A stretch of 64,000 nucleotides of DNA from the NCBI GenBank assembly GCA_958510875.1, contig OY294068.1, positions 80,719,978 through 80,783,977 on the forward strand, read 5' to 3'. This document shows positions 23,156-34,080 of the stretch, in pieces. This DNA comes from Endomychus coccineus. Lineage: Eukaryota > Arthropoda > Insecta > Coleoptera > Endomychidae. The translations under genes were made by a program, and so were the position numbers. How positions within the stretch are numbered: position 1 is the stretch's first letter; the number at the start of each line of letters is the position of its first letter. The notes beneath the pieces were generated by a model. It did not search any database. It was not told where the DNA came from and saw only the letters and a program-made list of their open reading frames with translations.

Positions 23156-24330
23156 CTTAAAACTTGTCATCGTACAGATATGTATTTCTAAATTCGATGT
23201 TTGCTCGTTGTATATTTATTTAAAAAACATGTAAAATAGTGAAATGAAAATAAATAAAGCATATTGACTAATTTGTTAGGTAAATTTTTGAAGCACGAGA
23301 ATCATAGTTTCGTTGATTATAATTTTGTTCTTTTTGGGCACAAATATTAATAAACTGCCAAAGATTTCATAGAAGCAATAATTTAAATAATGTTGCTTAG
23401 CAAATTTTCATAACATTCCCCGATATGACTGATGAACATTAGGTATATTGATGTCAATATTACTTAACTATATTTTGCAAAATTCCACTTTTGCAATTAT
23501 AATTGCTACAAGTTACCAGTTAAAACTCATTAATATGTCATCGAATGAGGTGCATTAGGAACCAACCCTTGTTCAATCGTCATTTTTTACAGGCATCAAT
23601 ATCTTCTCCAAACCTCGACACATAGTGCAACCACAGTAAAACTTTTCAGAAATTGTTCAACACTTTTCCAGCCAAGTAACTTAGAAGTACACAAATGAGA
23701 GTGCATTTTAAATTTTTTCGAGTCTTCGTTTGATTACGCGATACATTTTTCCTTCATAATAGATTCGCAATTAATATACTCTAATATATTGTTCTATGAA
23801 CGATGTATAAGATTACTGCGGTGTAACTGATCTTAAAATTCTAGTTAGCACACCACAAATATAGGTATTTGAAGAAACGCAATAGTATTGCTCTAGTAAC
23901 TAAGTAACTAATCGAAACTGATACATTTCTACTGATAATTCACCAGGACCGGCTAGCTCTGCACGAATTTTTTAATGGGGCCGCGACTACAAAATCAATC
24001 TATCATTTCTCTAAGCTATCAACTCTTGCAGACGAAGTCCGAAGAAGAATTGCTTTCACTCAAACTATTTCTAAAATCGTTAAAAAAGACCTAGAACAAA
24101 AATTAATTTTTCATCCAATTTTAAGCAATTTTGCAAAAATCCGCCTGTCCGTATGTCTGGATGTCCGTCACCAATCGCTTGTCTACACGATAACTCAAAA
24201 AAGTCCTATTATATTAAAATTTCGACAATAAATTGCTATACGATTTTTCAGGGAAATCGGGTAATAAACACACCCTGTTTGAAGGGTTAACATTTTTTTT
24301 AAATAATAACCCCTTAAGTATGCATTGAAA
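23156..24330. other. Unannotated stretch
   Basis: No supported gene or repeat was found upstream of the Penelope-like fragment. Confidence 0.45.
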
Positions 24331-24653
24331 GGGGGCCTGGTACCTCAGTGGTAGAAGCATCAATCTTCTAATCATTGTAGCTGCCGGTCGCGGGTTCGAA
24401 TTCAGCAACTGAGGAATTTTTCCGAAGACCCGAGAGAGTGGTGGGGGAAGATATAATGGCCCGTCAAGCCTAAGTGTCATCGAGACTGCTCTGGTTGCAT
24501 GATTGGGCCTACCACACGAGGTGAAGTGATCAGTGGGTATATTTGAGGAGATTAAATTCAGACTCAGGAACTATCACACTACCTTATGGGATGTTACAGG
24601 ACCAAAAGGTGCCCGTGAAGGGTTTCAACCACCGCCCAACAGAAAAAAATACA
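24331..24653 (+). repeat. tRNA-derived SINE (about 320 bp)
   Basis: The left end is tRNA-like. An RNA polymerase III A box (TGGTACCTCAGTGG, 24338-24351) is followed 41 bp later by a B box (GGTTCGAATTC, 24393-24403). A longer unrelated body follows, then a short A-rich end (CAGAAAAAAATAC, 24641-24653). GC content is well above that of the flanks. It does not fold as a full tRNA because the 5' and 3' acceptor strands do not pair. SINEs of this type depend on the reverse transcriptase of a partner non-LTR element. Confidence 0.75.
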
Positions 24654-25536
24654 TTGGATCGATTCAAAACTTTTATAGTACATTTAAGTTAATTTAAAAC
24701 TGATTACGCCCAAAATTTGAATGAAATCGTTAAACCACAACAAAAACAATTATTTAAGTAAACTTTCATTTGTGGAAGCAACGATTTCCAAAAAATTTTT
24801 TATACAGGCAGCTAAATTTTTCGTGTCTTCAGATATGTGAAGGCAATTCCATAATTCTTGAAATTTCGTATCGTATAAATAGAACGTAAATTATTGTTTA
24901 TTATTGAAATGATACAATATGTAATGATTTCAAAAGGAACGTGGAACGTGCTAATGCATAGACTATTGAAAACAAATGAGCCTTGAAGATATATTTGTAT
25001 TAAACTATACGGTCTGATAGCCTCATTATCTATGACCCTGATAACATTTGACTGTGTTTCGTTGATAGCAATAATGTAATTCTTCGATTAATACTAACTA
25101 AAATGACAATCTCCATAATTTTAACGTTTCTAATTTATGTAACTTAACTTTCTGATCATAGTATTCAAATGAGAATTGAATTTCACAAATTATCCCTATA
25201 AATGTTGAAATACTGACATATTTCATGAATGAATAGGGAGCTTTTGAAAGTTTTGGTAGGTTAAAGATCAAAATATTTTCTGAAACTCGTTTTCCCTTAA
25301 TTGAATTGCATTACAAATTATGGTTAATCGTTGTATTTTATAGTTTCTCCTCTTTAAAGTAAAAGTCCTAGAACTGGCAGATTACTTTTGATCGGTTATT
25401 CTGTTCCGTTCCGAAATGTCTCCAGTTGGTCAATACTGAGATATTTCTTACTCAATATTTGTCTAGGTTTTAACCCGAGAGGTAGTTGTTCAAGTTATTC
25501 ACAGTTCTTACGTTAGAACAGATTGGTAGAATCTTA
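24654..25536. other. Unannotated stretch
   Basis: No supported gene or repeat. Confidence 0.45.
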
Positions 25537-25927
25537 TAGTGGAGTCAATCTACGGAAAAATAGGACAAAGTCTGTAAAAATTTGATAGAGGTTAGCGACC
25601 TAGAAAAAATGGTGTCTGATGATAAAAATAATGCGATCCTAAAATTTTAAAATTCAAATCAGACTATTTTGGCCAAATTGCAACCAAATTGGATGAAATT
25701 TAGTGACAATGAGTAGTCCAAATATGGGCTGAAAATATTGAATAGTTCTGCTTAAAATCCAAATTTGGCCAATTAGGCCCAAATTTTAACATGGCTCCAC
25801 CCAATATTGGTAATAGAAATTTTAAGATCTTATTATTTTTATCATAAGACACCATTTTTTCAGGTCGCTAACCTCTATCAAATTTTTACGAACCTCATCC
25901 TATTTTTTCCTTAGATTGACTCCACTA
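25537..25927. mobile_element. 387-bp MITE, GTGGAGTC family, TA target sites
   Basis: Terminal inverted repeats start GTGGAGTCAATCTACGGAAA and extend at least 150 bp (25539 on the left, 25925 on the right). TA flanks both ends (25537-25538 and 25926-25927). It shares its terminal sequence and the phrase AAAATCCAAATTTGG with the 1.4-kb element at 5.7 kb, so it is probably a short derivative of the same family. It has no ORF. Confidence 0.8.
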
Positions 25928-26500
25928 GCAGTAAATTACCGCATTTATATGTTTTAACGGGATTTCTAATTAGCGACAGAACATTCAAATTGTACACAAT
26001 AATAACTACAAGTGATAATCCTTCAATCTTAATTTTATTTTGAAGAACAATCGATGATATTATGTATTAAAAATAATATCGTTTGGATATCCCCCTACAA
26101 TTCGTTTGACTGAATCCTTTCTGGAAGCCCAATTTGCGACAACTCTTTCACACATGTCGCGTGGTATATTTCTAATGGTGCGTTGATCCGTTTGAAGTTG
26201 GTATAATTGTTCATGGCTCATTTTGCTGAATGAGATTCAACATGATCCCATAAGAAATATTTTATGGGCATGAGATGCATGATCTCGGTGGCCAGTTTAC
26301 ATTAACATTTCTCAAAATAACACGTCCATGAAACTGTTGTTTCAATAAAAACAATCATCTGTCATATAACAGAAGTAGGTACGTAAAAAAACCACTATAC
26401 GTGTTGAAAAAGTATTCAGGGCATTATCTATACAAATGGGATGTGCTATATCTATAAAACGTATAATAAACCAATAATTGAGTCAGATTCATGCTGCTCT
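25928..26500. other. Unannotated stretch before the assembly gap
   Basis: Nothing supported on either strand. Confidence 0.45.
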
Positions 26501-26700
26501 NNNNNNNNNNNNNNNNNNNNNNNNNNNNNNNNNNNNNNNNNNNNNNNNNNNNNNNNNNNNNNNNNNNNNNNNNNNNNNNNNNNNNNNNNNNNNNNNNNNN
26601 NNNNNNNNNNNNNNNNNNNNNNNNNNNNNNNNNNNNNNNNNNNNNNNNNNNNNNNNNNNNNNNNNNNNNNNNNNNNNNNNNNNNNNNNNNNNNNNNNNNN
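26501..26700. other. Assembly gap (200 N)
   Basis: Exactly 200 undetermined bases. The reverse transcriptase to its right runs into the gap, so the element probably continues inside it. Confidence 1.
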
Positions 26701-27090
26701 CACAGTTAATAGTGAAATAGGTGTATAATTATTAGGTATGGTCGTTTTTCCTTTTTTGGTATTAGTTGGACTGTAGCTGTCTTCCATCTGGAATGAAAGA
26801 CACCAAGTTTGTATGGAAGAGTTAGGAACCTGCAGAAAACTGGTGTTAATTCAGACACACATTCTTGAGAACGACAGGGGAGAATTCCGTCTTGGCCCAT
26901 TCCTTTTTTTGTATTGACATCAAGAAGAATGTCCGTAATTGTGCGCTAACGAAAGATAATTGGTATATGGTCGATGGCAGCAATTTTAGGAGGGCCCTTC
27001 CCGTGTGGATCCAAAGTGTAGTAGCCAGTGTGCCATCATCTTTGGCTAGGGTAAAGAATGAACTGGAAGAAAACTGTCGTTCCCATTAGT
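26701..27090 (-). pseudogene. Non-LTR reverse transcriptase N-terminal fragment (Jockey-like)
   Basis: Read on the minus strand from about 27060, pieces are LDPHGKGPPKIAAIDHIP, ITDILLDVNTKKGMGQDGI, SELTPVFCRFLTLPYKLGVF and RWKTATVQLIPKKEK, then NNYTPISLLTV just before the gap. This is the order of the fingers region (motifs 0 to 2) of non-LTR reverse transcriptases, the last being the NYRPISLL motif. At least two frameshifts and one stop break it. The plus-strand open frame 26865-27089 is a shadow of this region. Motif A and beyond would lie in or past the N gap. Confidence 0.82.
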
Positions 27091-27829
27091 CGTTTAAATT
27101 TAAAATTCTGTAAATCGCTTTAAAGTAGTGAAAATAGAAACTATGTTGTTTGGGGCATGGTAGGCCTCTTGCAAGTGGTACCTAATTTTGACATCCATCT
27201 TCCGCTTTTCAAATAGAACTTCAGTATTTTATTGAATCATTATAACAACCATTTAACACGCAATATGGTTCGAAATTTCTGTTCCAAGATTTGAATGACG
27301 TCAAACTTATGCGAAGTGTGACGTCACGTAGGTACCTTAAGCTAATCACTCTGTGATATCATGAAAGTAACGTTGATTGAATCAATGATTTTGACAGTTC
27401 ACCTAGAAGCAAAATATAGTATCTACGTAAGTATAAAACAGACTTGTAAAACCACATATGTTGCCAATTCAAATAAACTTTCACTGACATATAGTATGTT
27501 TTGACGTCTTTCCACTCCACATATTGAGCTGTTTCTAAATCATTTTCAACATATTTTCTAGTCCTACGGATGTAAGCTGTTTATGATTTTCCATATACGG
27601 AAGATTAGATGAGGGACGCGAAGCGGCGTCTAACTAAACTTTACAGACCTTCTAGTTGCTGTTGTCGTTAGCTGTTCCTGCGGGTGTCGTACACATATGA
27701 CATACTATGTAGAAAAAATACTCTGGTGGTAAGAATATTCTTCCATTTTTCGATTCAGTAGCCCAGTCGACGCTGGATGTATCAGCTAGTAGTCCAGTAA
27801 ACGGGGAACTTGATAAAGAAATTTTTTTC
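27091..27829. other. Unannotated; TGACGTCA-type palindromes
   Basis: No supported gene. The minus-strand frame 27897-27652 overlaps the foldback arm and shows no domain. TGACGTCA occurs near 27297 and 27318. Confidence 0.4.
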
Positions 27830-28300
27830 TCATGGACCGATTTTGATCTGTGAGAGTTCATTCGATTTGTCTTGACACCTAGATCGAAGCTTTCCAATTT
27901 AGGGTCCTTGACAAATCGTTTATTTCGTTAATAAACAATAAATAGTGTCAATAAAGTTTTAAACGCTATTTTCCGTTGGTTTTAACCAGGTAAAGTGTAT
28001 TTTTATTTATTTGACCGATAGATGCTTATAACAATGTGTTAATTATTGACTATTTGTTAATAAACAATTTCTTAGTTAACTAATTAACAACACATTAGTA
28101 ATTGTCGGATAATTATGACCTGCTAAACATGAATTTGATGTCCATTATTCAATTAATTGCTAATATAATTAGTTAATAAACAATTTATTAGTTAACCAAT
28201 GAACAAAAATTAAAAGTTTTCTAAATATACGACATTAGAGTCATCGGACAATTAGAACCTGATGCTAAACATGGATTTGAACTTTTAACTAGGCGACCCG
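27830..28300 (+). mobile_element. Single arm of the 31.4-kb foldback element family
   Basis: The outer edge GACCGATTTTGATCTGTGAG is followed by TTCATTCGAT and CACCTAGATC, then TTAATAAACAATAAAT, AACGCTATTTTCCGT and repeated TTAATAAACAATTT-TTAGTTAAC segments. This follows, in the same order, the arm of the element at 31415-33480. The opposite arm is absent here, so it is a solo or truncated arm. Confidence 0.7.
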
Positions 28301-28857
28301 GATAAGACAAACAGTTTAACAGTTATCGTGAAATTTATTAATATTACACATAATATTTGAATATTTCCACAAGATGCGCTTCATACAATACTGCCTTTAT
28401 TTATGAGATTGACTGAACCTAAACTAATAATCGGTTAAAAAGGTCAATGTTTACCGTGTAAATTTGTTCACTAAATGGATTTGGACGCTGTAGGTGTCTA
28501 CCGTTCTGCTCCAGGCAGGCTCAACGTCTGTTTCGAGTGGCAAAAGTACAAACAATTACATAGTGGGTAGTGAAGTGGGTACATTAAGTTACTCTACCGT
28601 TCAAAATTCCTCGTTCTTCATTGTCTTTATTTGCAACGTTTCTATATTTTAATATTCACGAATCCGAAAACTGAATCCATATTTTTGATTATAAACACCA
28701 CGATATTACTTTTAGGCGTTTATAGTCAAAATTTAAATTTCTTACCAGCCCATTTATTTTTCAAATCAATTTATGTAATAAATATTTTGTCATATGACTA
28801 TTATTAAAAAAGAAAACATCGCGCAAATTGTCTGTGATCCGACTTGTGGCCGCTTGC
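28301..28857. other. Unannotated stretch
   Basis: Nothing supported. Confidence 0.45.
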
Positions 28858-29006
28858 GTGGTGCATGTGCTTGTGCGTGTGAATGTGGATGTGCGTATAC
28901 GTGTGCGTATATGTGTGCGTGTGCGTGTGCGCGTGCGCGTGCGTGTGCCTGTGAATGTGGATGTGCGTATACGTGTGCGTGTGCGTGTGCGTGTGCGTGT
29001 GTGTGG
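28858..29006 (+). repeat. Alternating (GTGTGC)n-type low-complexity tract
   Basis: About 145 bp of alternating purine-pyrimidine sequence (GTGCGTGTGCGT, GCGCGTGCGCGTGC) containing two copies of GTGAATGTGGATGTGCGTAT. Open frames on both strands are by-products of the repeat. Such tracts can adopt left-handed Z-DNA; whether this one does is not known. Confidence 0.95.
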
Positions 29007-29514
29007 TGCGCTTTCATTTATTTTAAATATTGATATGCAGTATAGAGGATATGATCTTGGGTCTACTTAGCAGTGATTCAGTCAATGAGTCAGTAGTATT
29101 TCTCTTTTACATAAAATAGATAAATTTATTAACTTACTGGGGGACGGACGGTATAACCATATGGTGAAAATGGGAGAGATGCCGCAGTGGGAGAGGTGTC
29201 GCCTTGGGTATCCGGCAACGCAGATGTACCATATAAGCAAACAATCTCCTTTGTATACGTTCAGTTGATTAGTAGCTATCTTTCGGCAGTATAATGTGAA
29301 CTCTGAGACTGGAAAATTCTAGCTAAGTTTTGTAAATTATTAAATAGTGAACATGCAACATACCCGAGCGTACATTAGGAATGAGATTGAATTCGAAAAA
29401 ATAGTTAACGACTTTCTTCGAGATAGAGAAAGAAACATTTCCGGTTATATCAAGACTCTTTAGAAAGCAGAATTCCGTTCGAACAGTGAAAACGGTGAAA
29501 AAAAATATGGGCAG
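29007..29514. other. Unannotated stretch; may include decayed Helentron DNA
   Basis: No gene is legible. GC-richer DNA near 29138-29230 is unassigned. Confidence 0.4.
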
Positions 29515-29790
29515 TCACCGAGCACTGCTGACAGAATCATCTCTTTCTACATGACAAAATTTTCCGATAGTGCCATTGGACAATCCATCCCCAACATCTA
29601 TGTTATTAGTTATCATGTATGGTCGGTTAAGAACTAAAATTAACTCGTATGGTAATCCACCCGTATCATCGGTTCTCATTTTATGCAACTTCTGCCCGAC
29701 GAAATTTTGTTGCTCAGCATTATTACAACCAACTAAGACATCCGATGCCACAGATACTATTGTCTACGGAGTTTAGTATGGAGTTGTTGT
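29515..29790 (-). pseudogene. Helitron/Helentron PIF1-like helicase fragment
   Basis: Minus-strand 29751-29515 encodes SDVLVGCNNAEQQNFVGQKL, GGLPYELILVLNRPYMITNN and IDVGDGLSNGTIGKFCHVER. This is the C-terminal RecA-like part (domain 2) of the SF1 PIF1-type helicase used by rolling-circle Helitron transposons. NIDVxDGLxNGTxG is the conserved segment shared with cellular PIF1. The Rep (HUH) endonuclease and Walker motifs are not present, and the frame ends after about 75 codons. It is a relic. An unrelated-looking endonuclease domain often fused to such elements occurs at 62.9-63.5 kb, too far away to be the same copy. Confidence 0.82.
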
Positions 29791-29969
29791 ACTCTTTGTA
29801 GCATCCGAAATTACAATTTTATTATTTTTAAATGAAAATTAATATAATAAGTTTTCCTTTAGTTTTCACAACTGTCAGCATTTCAATCAACAATTATATA
29901 CATTTTTATACTTAATAATAAAAAACGTAAGATGGGCGGTACAATCCCTGTAAAGAGTATGAATGTAAC

Positions 29970-30600
29970 CCGATAGTCATTATAATAAATATACATAAAT
30001 AAATAACGTCTGACTCAGATATGCACACGTGTGTAAGCATATAGAGAGACTGCCTGACGCCTGACTCAAGTAGTTGCGCTGGCGGCAGTATACATAATAC
30101 CTAATATATATATAGCTACAGCGTGACGGAACGTAACGGACTTATGGTCTTACCCCCCATCTGAAATAGCTCAACGCGCCTAAAGAAGTTTTCACTCCAA
30201 AAACATCAAGACGATACTTACTATTATATTTGATGCTGTGATCCAACATTCGAACAATGAAAATAATAAACTACATATAACAGAGCGTCATGAATATGTA
30301 GTACACATACAAAAGTTCTCACTTGTACACATCACTGATGTTATATTCTTATGACAAGAATTATATTCACAATATTTGAACCTTGCACGTAGATACGATA
30401 CTAAGTACACAATGTACAATTAATAAATTCAATAAAAATATAACTTTCGTCTGCACGAGGAGCGAGGATTCAGTAAATGGATAACGTCGAGTATCCGACT
30501 CAGATATGCACACGTGTGTAAGCGTATAGAGAGACTGTCTGACGCCTGACCAAGTAGTTGCGCTGGCGGTAGCGCCTAAATGAGTTTTAACTCCAAAATG
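29970..30600. repeat. Pair of direct repeats flanking ~400 bp
   Basis: A segment at about 30009-30092 (GACTCAGATATGCACACGTG, then AGAGAGACTG and AGTAGTTGCGCTGGCGG) recurs at about 30498-30573 with few changes. After it, GCGCCTAAA-GA-GTTTT-ACTCCAAAA is present in both copies (30177 and 30570). The second copy lacks about 85 bp present in the first. These may be ends of a retrotransposon or terminal parts of the adjacent pogo element. Confidence 0.6.
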
Positions 30601-30601
30601 A

Positions 30602-31355
30602 TGCACACCTTAGCTCAACGTTTAGGAGTGGAAAATAAATTCAATGATCAAAAACAGGAAGCTGATGGAGATCATTCATGGAAAGAAAGGCTGATCTCAG
30701 CTAGAGAAAAGCTGAAAAAATTACAACTTCAAGGGAACAAGGTATGAACAGACAAGAAGTTTCGGTACATTTCAAAGTTTTGGAAAACATTTATAAAAAT
30801 ATTGTTTTATTTCTCGATAAACCTGGGCACGTTAGTTTCTTCTGATGGAAAAGGAGAAACTATCCCGGAGATAGCTTGTTGTAATTCAGAAAGGCATTTT
30901 TTACCACCAAAGTGCATAGTATATAAAGGTGAAAAAGAGGAATTCGAAGATAGTTCTATTGTCGTGATGAATCGAAAGTCTGCGTATATGAATAATATGG
31001 ATGTCTATGTCATATGTCATTTCACTCTCCGGAAGCTACAAGAAAAGACTGGTAATACTTGATGCACACGGATCCCATATAACCTTAAGTGTTTAGAATT
31101 TTCTGCAACAAATGAAATAGGTAAACCTGATGTTTCACAGGCCACAGAACTCACTATTTGCAACCCGATCTTGGTTTCTTGAAACCTCTGATGACATATT
31201 TTTACTAAACTTGCTGCCAATTATGGATGGAAACACATCAAGAAAGACGACAAACTTGTTCGCAGGTCGATACACTATATCTGGAATGACCGTAAATAGC
31301 AAATTTGGTGAAGCAGACACCACTCCAAATCCATTCGATTCGAATACTGATAGGT
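30602..31355 (+). pseudogene. pogo/Tigger-like DDE transposase, broken (copy A)
   Basis: Transposase of the pogo branch, related to CENP-B and jerky proteins. The N-terminal DNA-binding part ends AQRLGVENKFNDQKQEADG (about 30610). The DDE_1 catalytic domain follows: SSDGKGETIPEIACCNSERH and LPPKCIVYKGEKEEFED, then KSAYMNNMDVYVI. The second catalytic Asp lies in RLVILDAHGSHITLS, which is in a different frame (about 31040-31085). The tail is FEADTTPN-like, ending near 31355. A stop at 31060 and at least three frame changes make it non-functional. It is 5'-truncated and lacks visible terminal repeats. Confidence 0.82.
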
Positions 31356-31414
31356 AAATGTAAAACCTCAGCCGTCTACTTCATAGTCCATAAAGTACAA
31401 AATCGACCCTAATT

Positions 31415-33480
31415 AGAAAAATTTGATGTAAAAGGCCTATTTTGATGTATGAGGGCGATTCGTTTTGATCTCTAGATCAGAATCTGCCACGGCTACAAGA
31501 GGGGAAATTTGTTCTGTTGTTAATAAACAATAAATAATGGCCAATAAATGGCACGTTTTTGACATAATAAAAAAAAATTCAAAACGCTATTTTCCATCAA
31601 TTTTTAGTTAGTAAAGTAGAAAATTGCAGTTATTTGATCAATAAACAATGTGAATTTAATGTTTATAACAATTGGTCAGTTATCTATCTGTTAATAAACA
31701 ACAAAATGGAAATTTCCTAAATAATCATCAAGATTAGATTCATTTTCAGGTAATTTGAGATTGCTGAATACAAACTCGATGTTATTTTTCTGATTGGCTG
31801 TTAATCTAATTAGTTAATTAACAATTTGTTAATAAACAAATTAACCCAAAAAGTGGAAATTTCCTAAATAATCAAGATTAGATTCATTTTCAGGTAATTT
31901 GAGGTAGCTGAATACAAATTCGATGTTATTTTTCTGATTGGCTGTTAATCTAATTAGTTAATTAACAATTTGTTAATAAACAAATTAACCCAAAAAATGG
32001 AAATTTCCTAAATAATCAAGATTAGATTCATTTTTAGGTAATTTGAGGTAGCTGAATACAAATTCGATGTTATTTTTCTGATTGGCTGTTAATCTAATTA
32101 GTTAATTAACAATTTGTTAATAAACAAATTAACCCAAAAAATGGAAATTTAAAAAATAATCAAGACTAGAGTCATTTTCAGGTAATTTGAGGTCGCTGAG
32201 TGGTTTGATGTTATTTTTTTGATTGAATGTTAATATAATTATTTAAATAATAATTACTTAGTTACCGAATTAACAAAAAAATTCAAAGTCTCAAAATAAT
32301 CAAGATTGGAGTCAATTTCGTATAATTTAAGGTCGCTGAATACGAATTTGATGTTATTTTTTGAATAAATTGCTGGGAAACTATTTTTTATCAATAACAT
32401 GAAAAACCACTCTTCCCCTTTACGGCTACGGCCCTGGAGGTTGAATTACTGGTTCTGAATTCAGCTCATACGTCCCTGCACTTCTCTCAGTTACCATGGC
32501 AACGCTATCAATCAACTAATAATATGAACAATTTATTGAAAAATCACATTAGATTCGAATTTAACTACTTCAAATTATCCGAAATTGACTGAAATCTTGA
32601 TTATTTTAAAACTTTGAATATTTTTTGTTGATTCGCCAAGTGAATTAATTAATTAATTAAATTATCATTCGATTCAAAAAGTAACATCAATTTCGTGTTC
32701 AGTGGCCTTAAATTATACGAAATTGACTCCAATCTTGATTATTTTAAGACTTTGAATTTTTTTGTTAATTCGGTAACTAAGTAATTATCAATAAAATGAT
32801 TAAATTAACCTTTAATTCAAAAAATAACATTAAATTCATGTTTAGTGACCCGAAATTACCCGAAAATGACTCTAATCTTGATTATTTTAAGACACTGAAT
32901 TTTTTTGCTAATTCGGTAACTGAGTAATTATCAATTAATTAATTAAATTAACATTTAATCAAAAAAATAACATCAAATTCGTATTCAGCGATCTCAAATT
33001 ACCTGAAAATGACTCTAGTCTTGATTATTTTCAAAATTTCCATTTTTTGGGTTAATTTTTTAATTAACAAATTGTTAATCAACTAATTAGATTAACAGCC
33101 AATCAAAAAATAACATCGAATTCGTATTCAGCGACCTCAAATTACCTGAAAATAAATCTAATCTTGATTATTTTGAAAATTTTCATTTTGTTGTTTATTA
33201 ACAAATAGATAATTAACAAATTGTTATAAACCTTAAATTTGCATTGTTTATTGATCAAATAACTGCAATTTTCTACTTTACCCCCTAAAAATTGATGGAA
33301 AATAGCGTTTTTTTTTTATATATATTGTTATAACACATCATTTTTTGGTCAATATTTATTGTTTATTAACAATCTGAGACATTTCTCTCTATGTAGCTGT
33401 GGCAGATTCTGATCTAGAGGTCAAAACGAATCGAATGAGCCCTCACACATCAAAATCGGCCTTTTACCTCAAATTTTTCT
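31415..33480. mobile_element. Foldback element, ~1-kb arms built of 144-bp tandem units
   Basis: The outer ends AGAAAAATTTGATGTAAAAG (31415) and its complement (ending 33480) begin two arms of about 970 bp that face each other around 32450. Each arm starts with a unique ~290-bp segment (GATTTTGATGT, CAGAATCTGCCAC, then TTAATAAACAATAAAT and AAACGCTATTTTCCATCAAT). About five tandem units follow, with key phrases AATAATCAAGATTAGATTCA and GAGGTAGCTGAATACAAATT. Unit spacing is exactly 144 bp over four units in the left arm and 138-144 bp in the right. The arms are separated by about 150 bp of GC-richer DNA. There is no transposase. This is the architecture of Foldback/Galileo-type elements. Confidence 0.8.
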
Positions 33481-34080
33481 TTTCAAAACCTTTAATTCCT
33501 GGACTATCATCTCAGTCTGACGTCGTCCTAGAAAAATTACTTCAACAAATTTAATATTACCTGTTCCCGTATGGCACACTGCATAGATGCACAGACTAAA
33601 AAATATGAAATCGTAAAGACCAAAAACTAACAAAATAAAGAGAAGATAGTGAAACAAAAAAAAAAGCATTTGATGTCATCATCTGGATCTGAAATATCAA
33701 TATCATCGATAATGAATGTGCAATATGCTAGGAAGGTCACCATTTACCACGTCAAAATCAGACTGTATCCAGTGTACCTATACTTTGTGGGAGCTTGCTA
33801 CACGAAACATACACTAGGTATACGTAAGAAGGCATCTGCAACTCATGCGTGAGTTATTTGTTAATAAGGACAAGTTATGTTAAAAAGACGGTTTAATGTG
33901 ATTTCACATGAGCCATATCCACCATCATCAATGCTAAGACTCATCCATACCGTGTAGGGGAGATGACCGAATACCTATTAGTTATGAAATATCATTTTTC
34001 ATTTGACTACCCTTTTTTACAATCTCTTTCTTGTAGTTTCTTTCCATTAATATCTATTCGAAAACTATGTGTATTTTCAG
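33481..34080. other. Unannotated; possible intron sequence
   Basis: No supported gene. If the exon at 34081 is real, this is intronic DNA; a pyrimidine-rich acceptor ends at 34080. Confidence 0.35.

Noticed and set aside
24331..24403. A functional tRNA gene
   Set aside because: A and B boxes are present but the acceptor strands do not pair and the unit continues into a SINE body.
24214..24480. Minus-strand 88-codon Pro/Leu-rich frame
   Set aside because: Lies across the SINE and its flank, with no domain.
26441..26787. Open frames running through the N gap
   Set aside because: They exist only because undetermined bases were translated as open; there is no evidence inside the gap.
26865..27089. 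Plus-strand 74-codon frame
   Set aside because: It is the shadow of a minus-strand reverse transcriptase fragment with clear motifs.
28790..29070. Three Cys- or His-rich frames on both strands
   Set aside because: Products of the GTGTGC repeat; low complexity in all frames.
31415..33480. Clear target-site duplication of the foldback element
   Set aside because: The bases outside the two ends (CCCTAATT and TTTCAAAA) do not match, so none is claimed.
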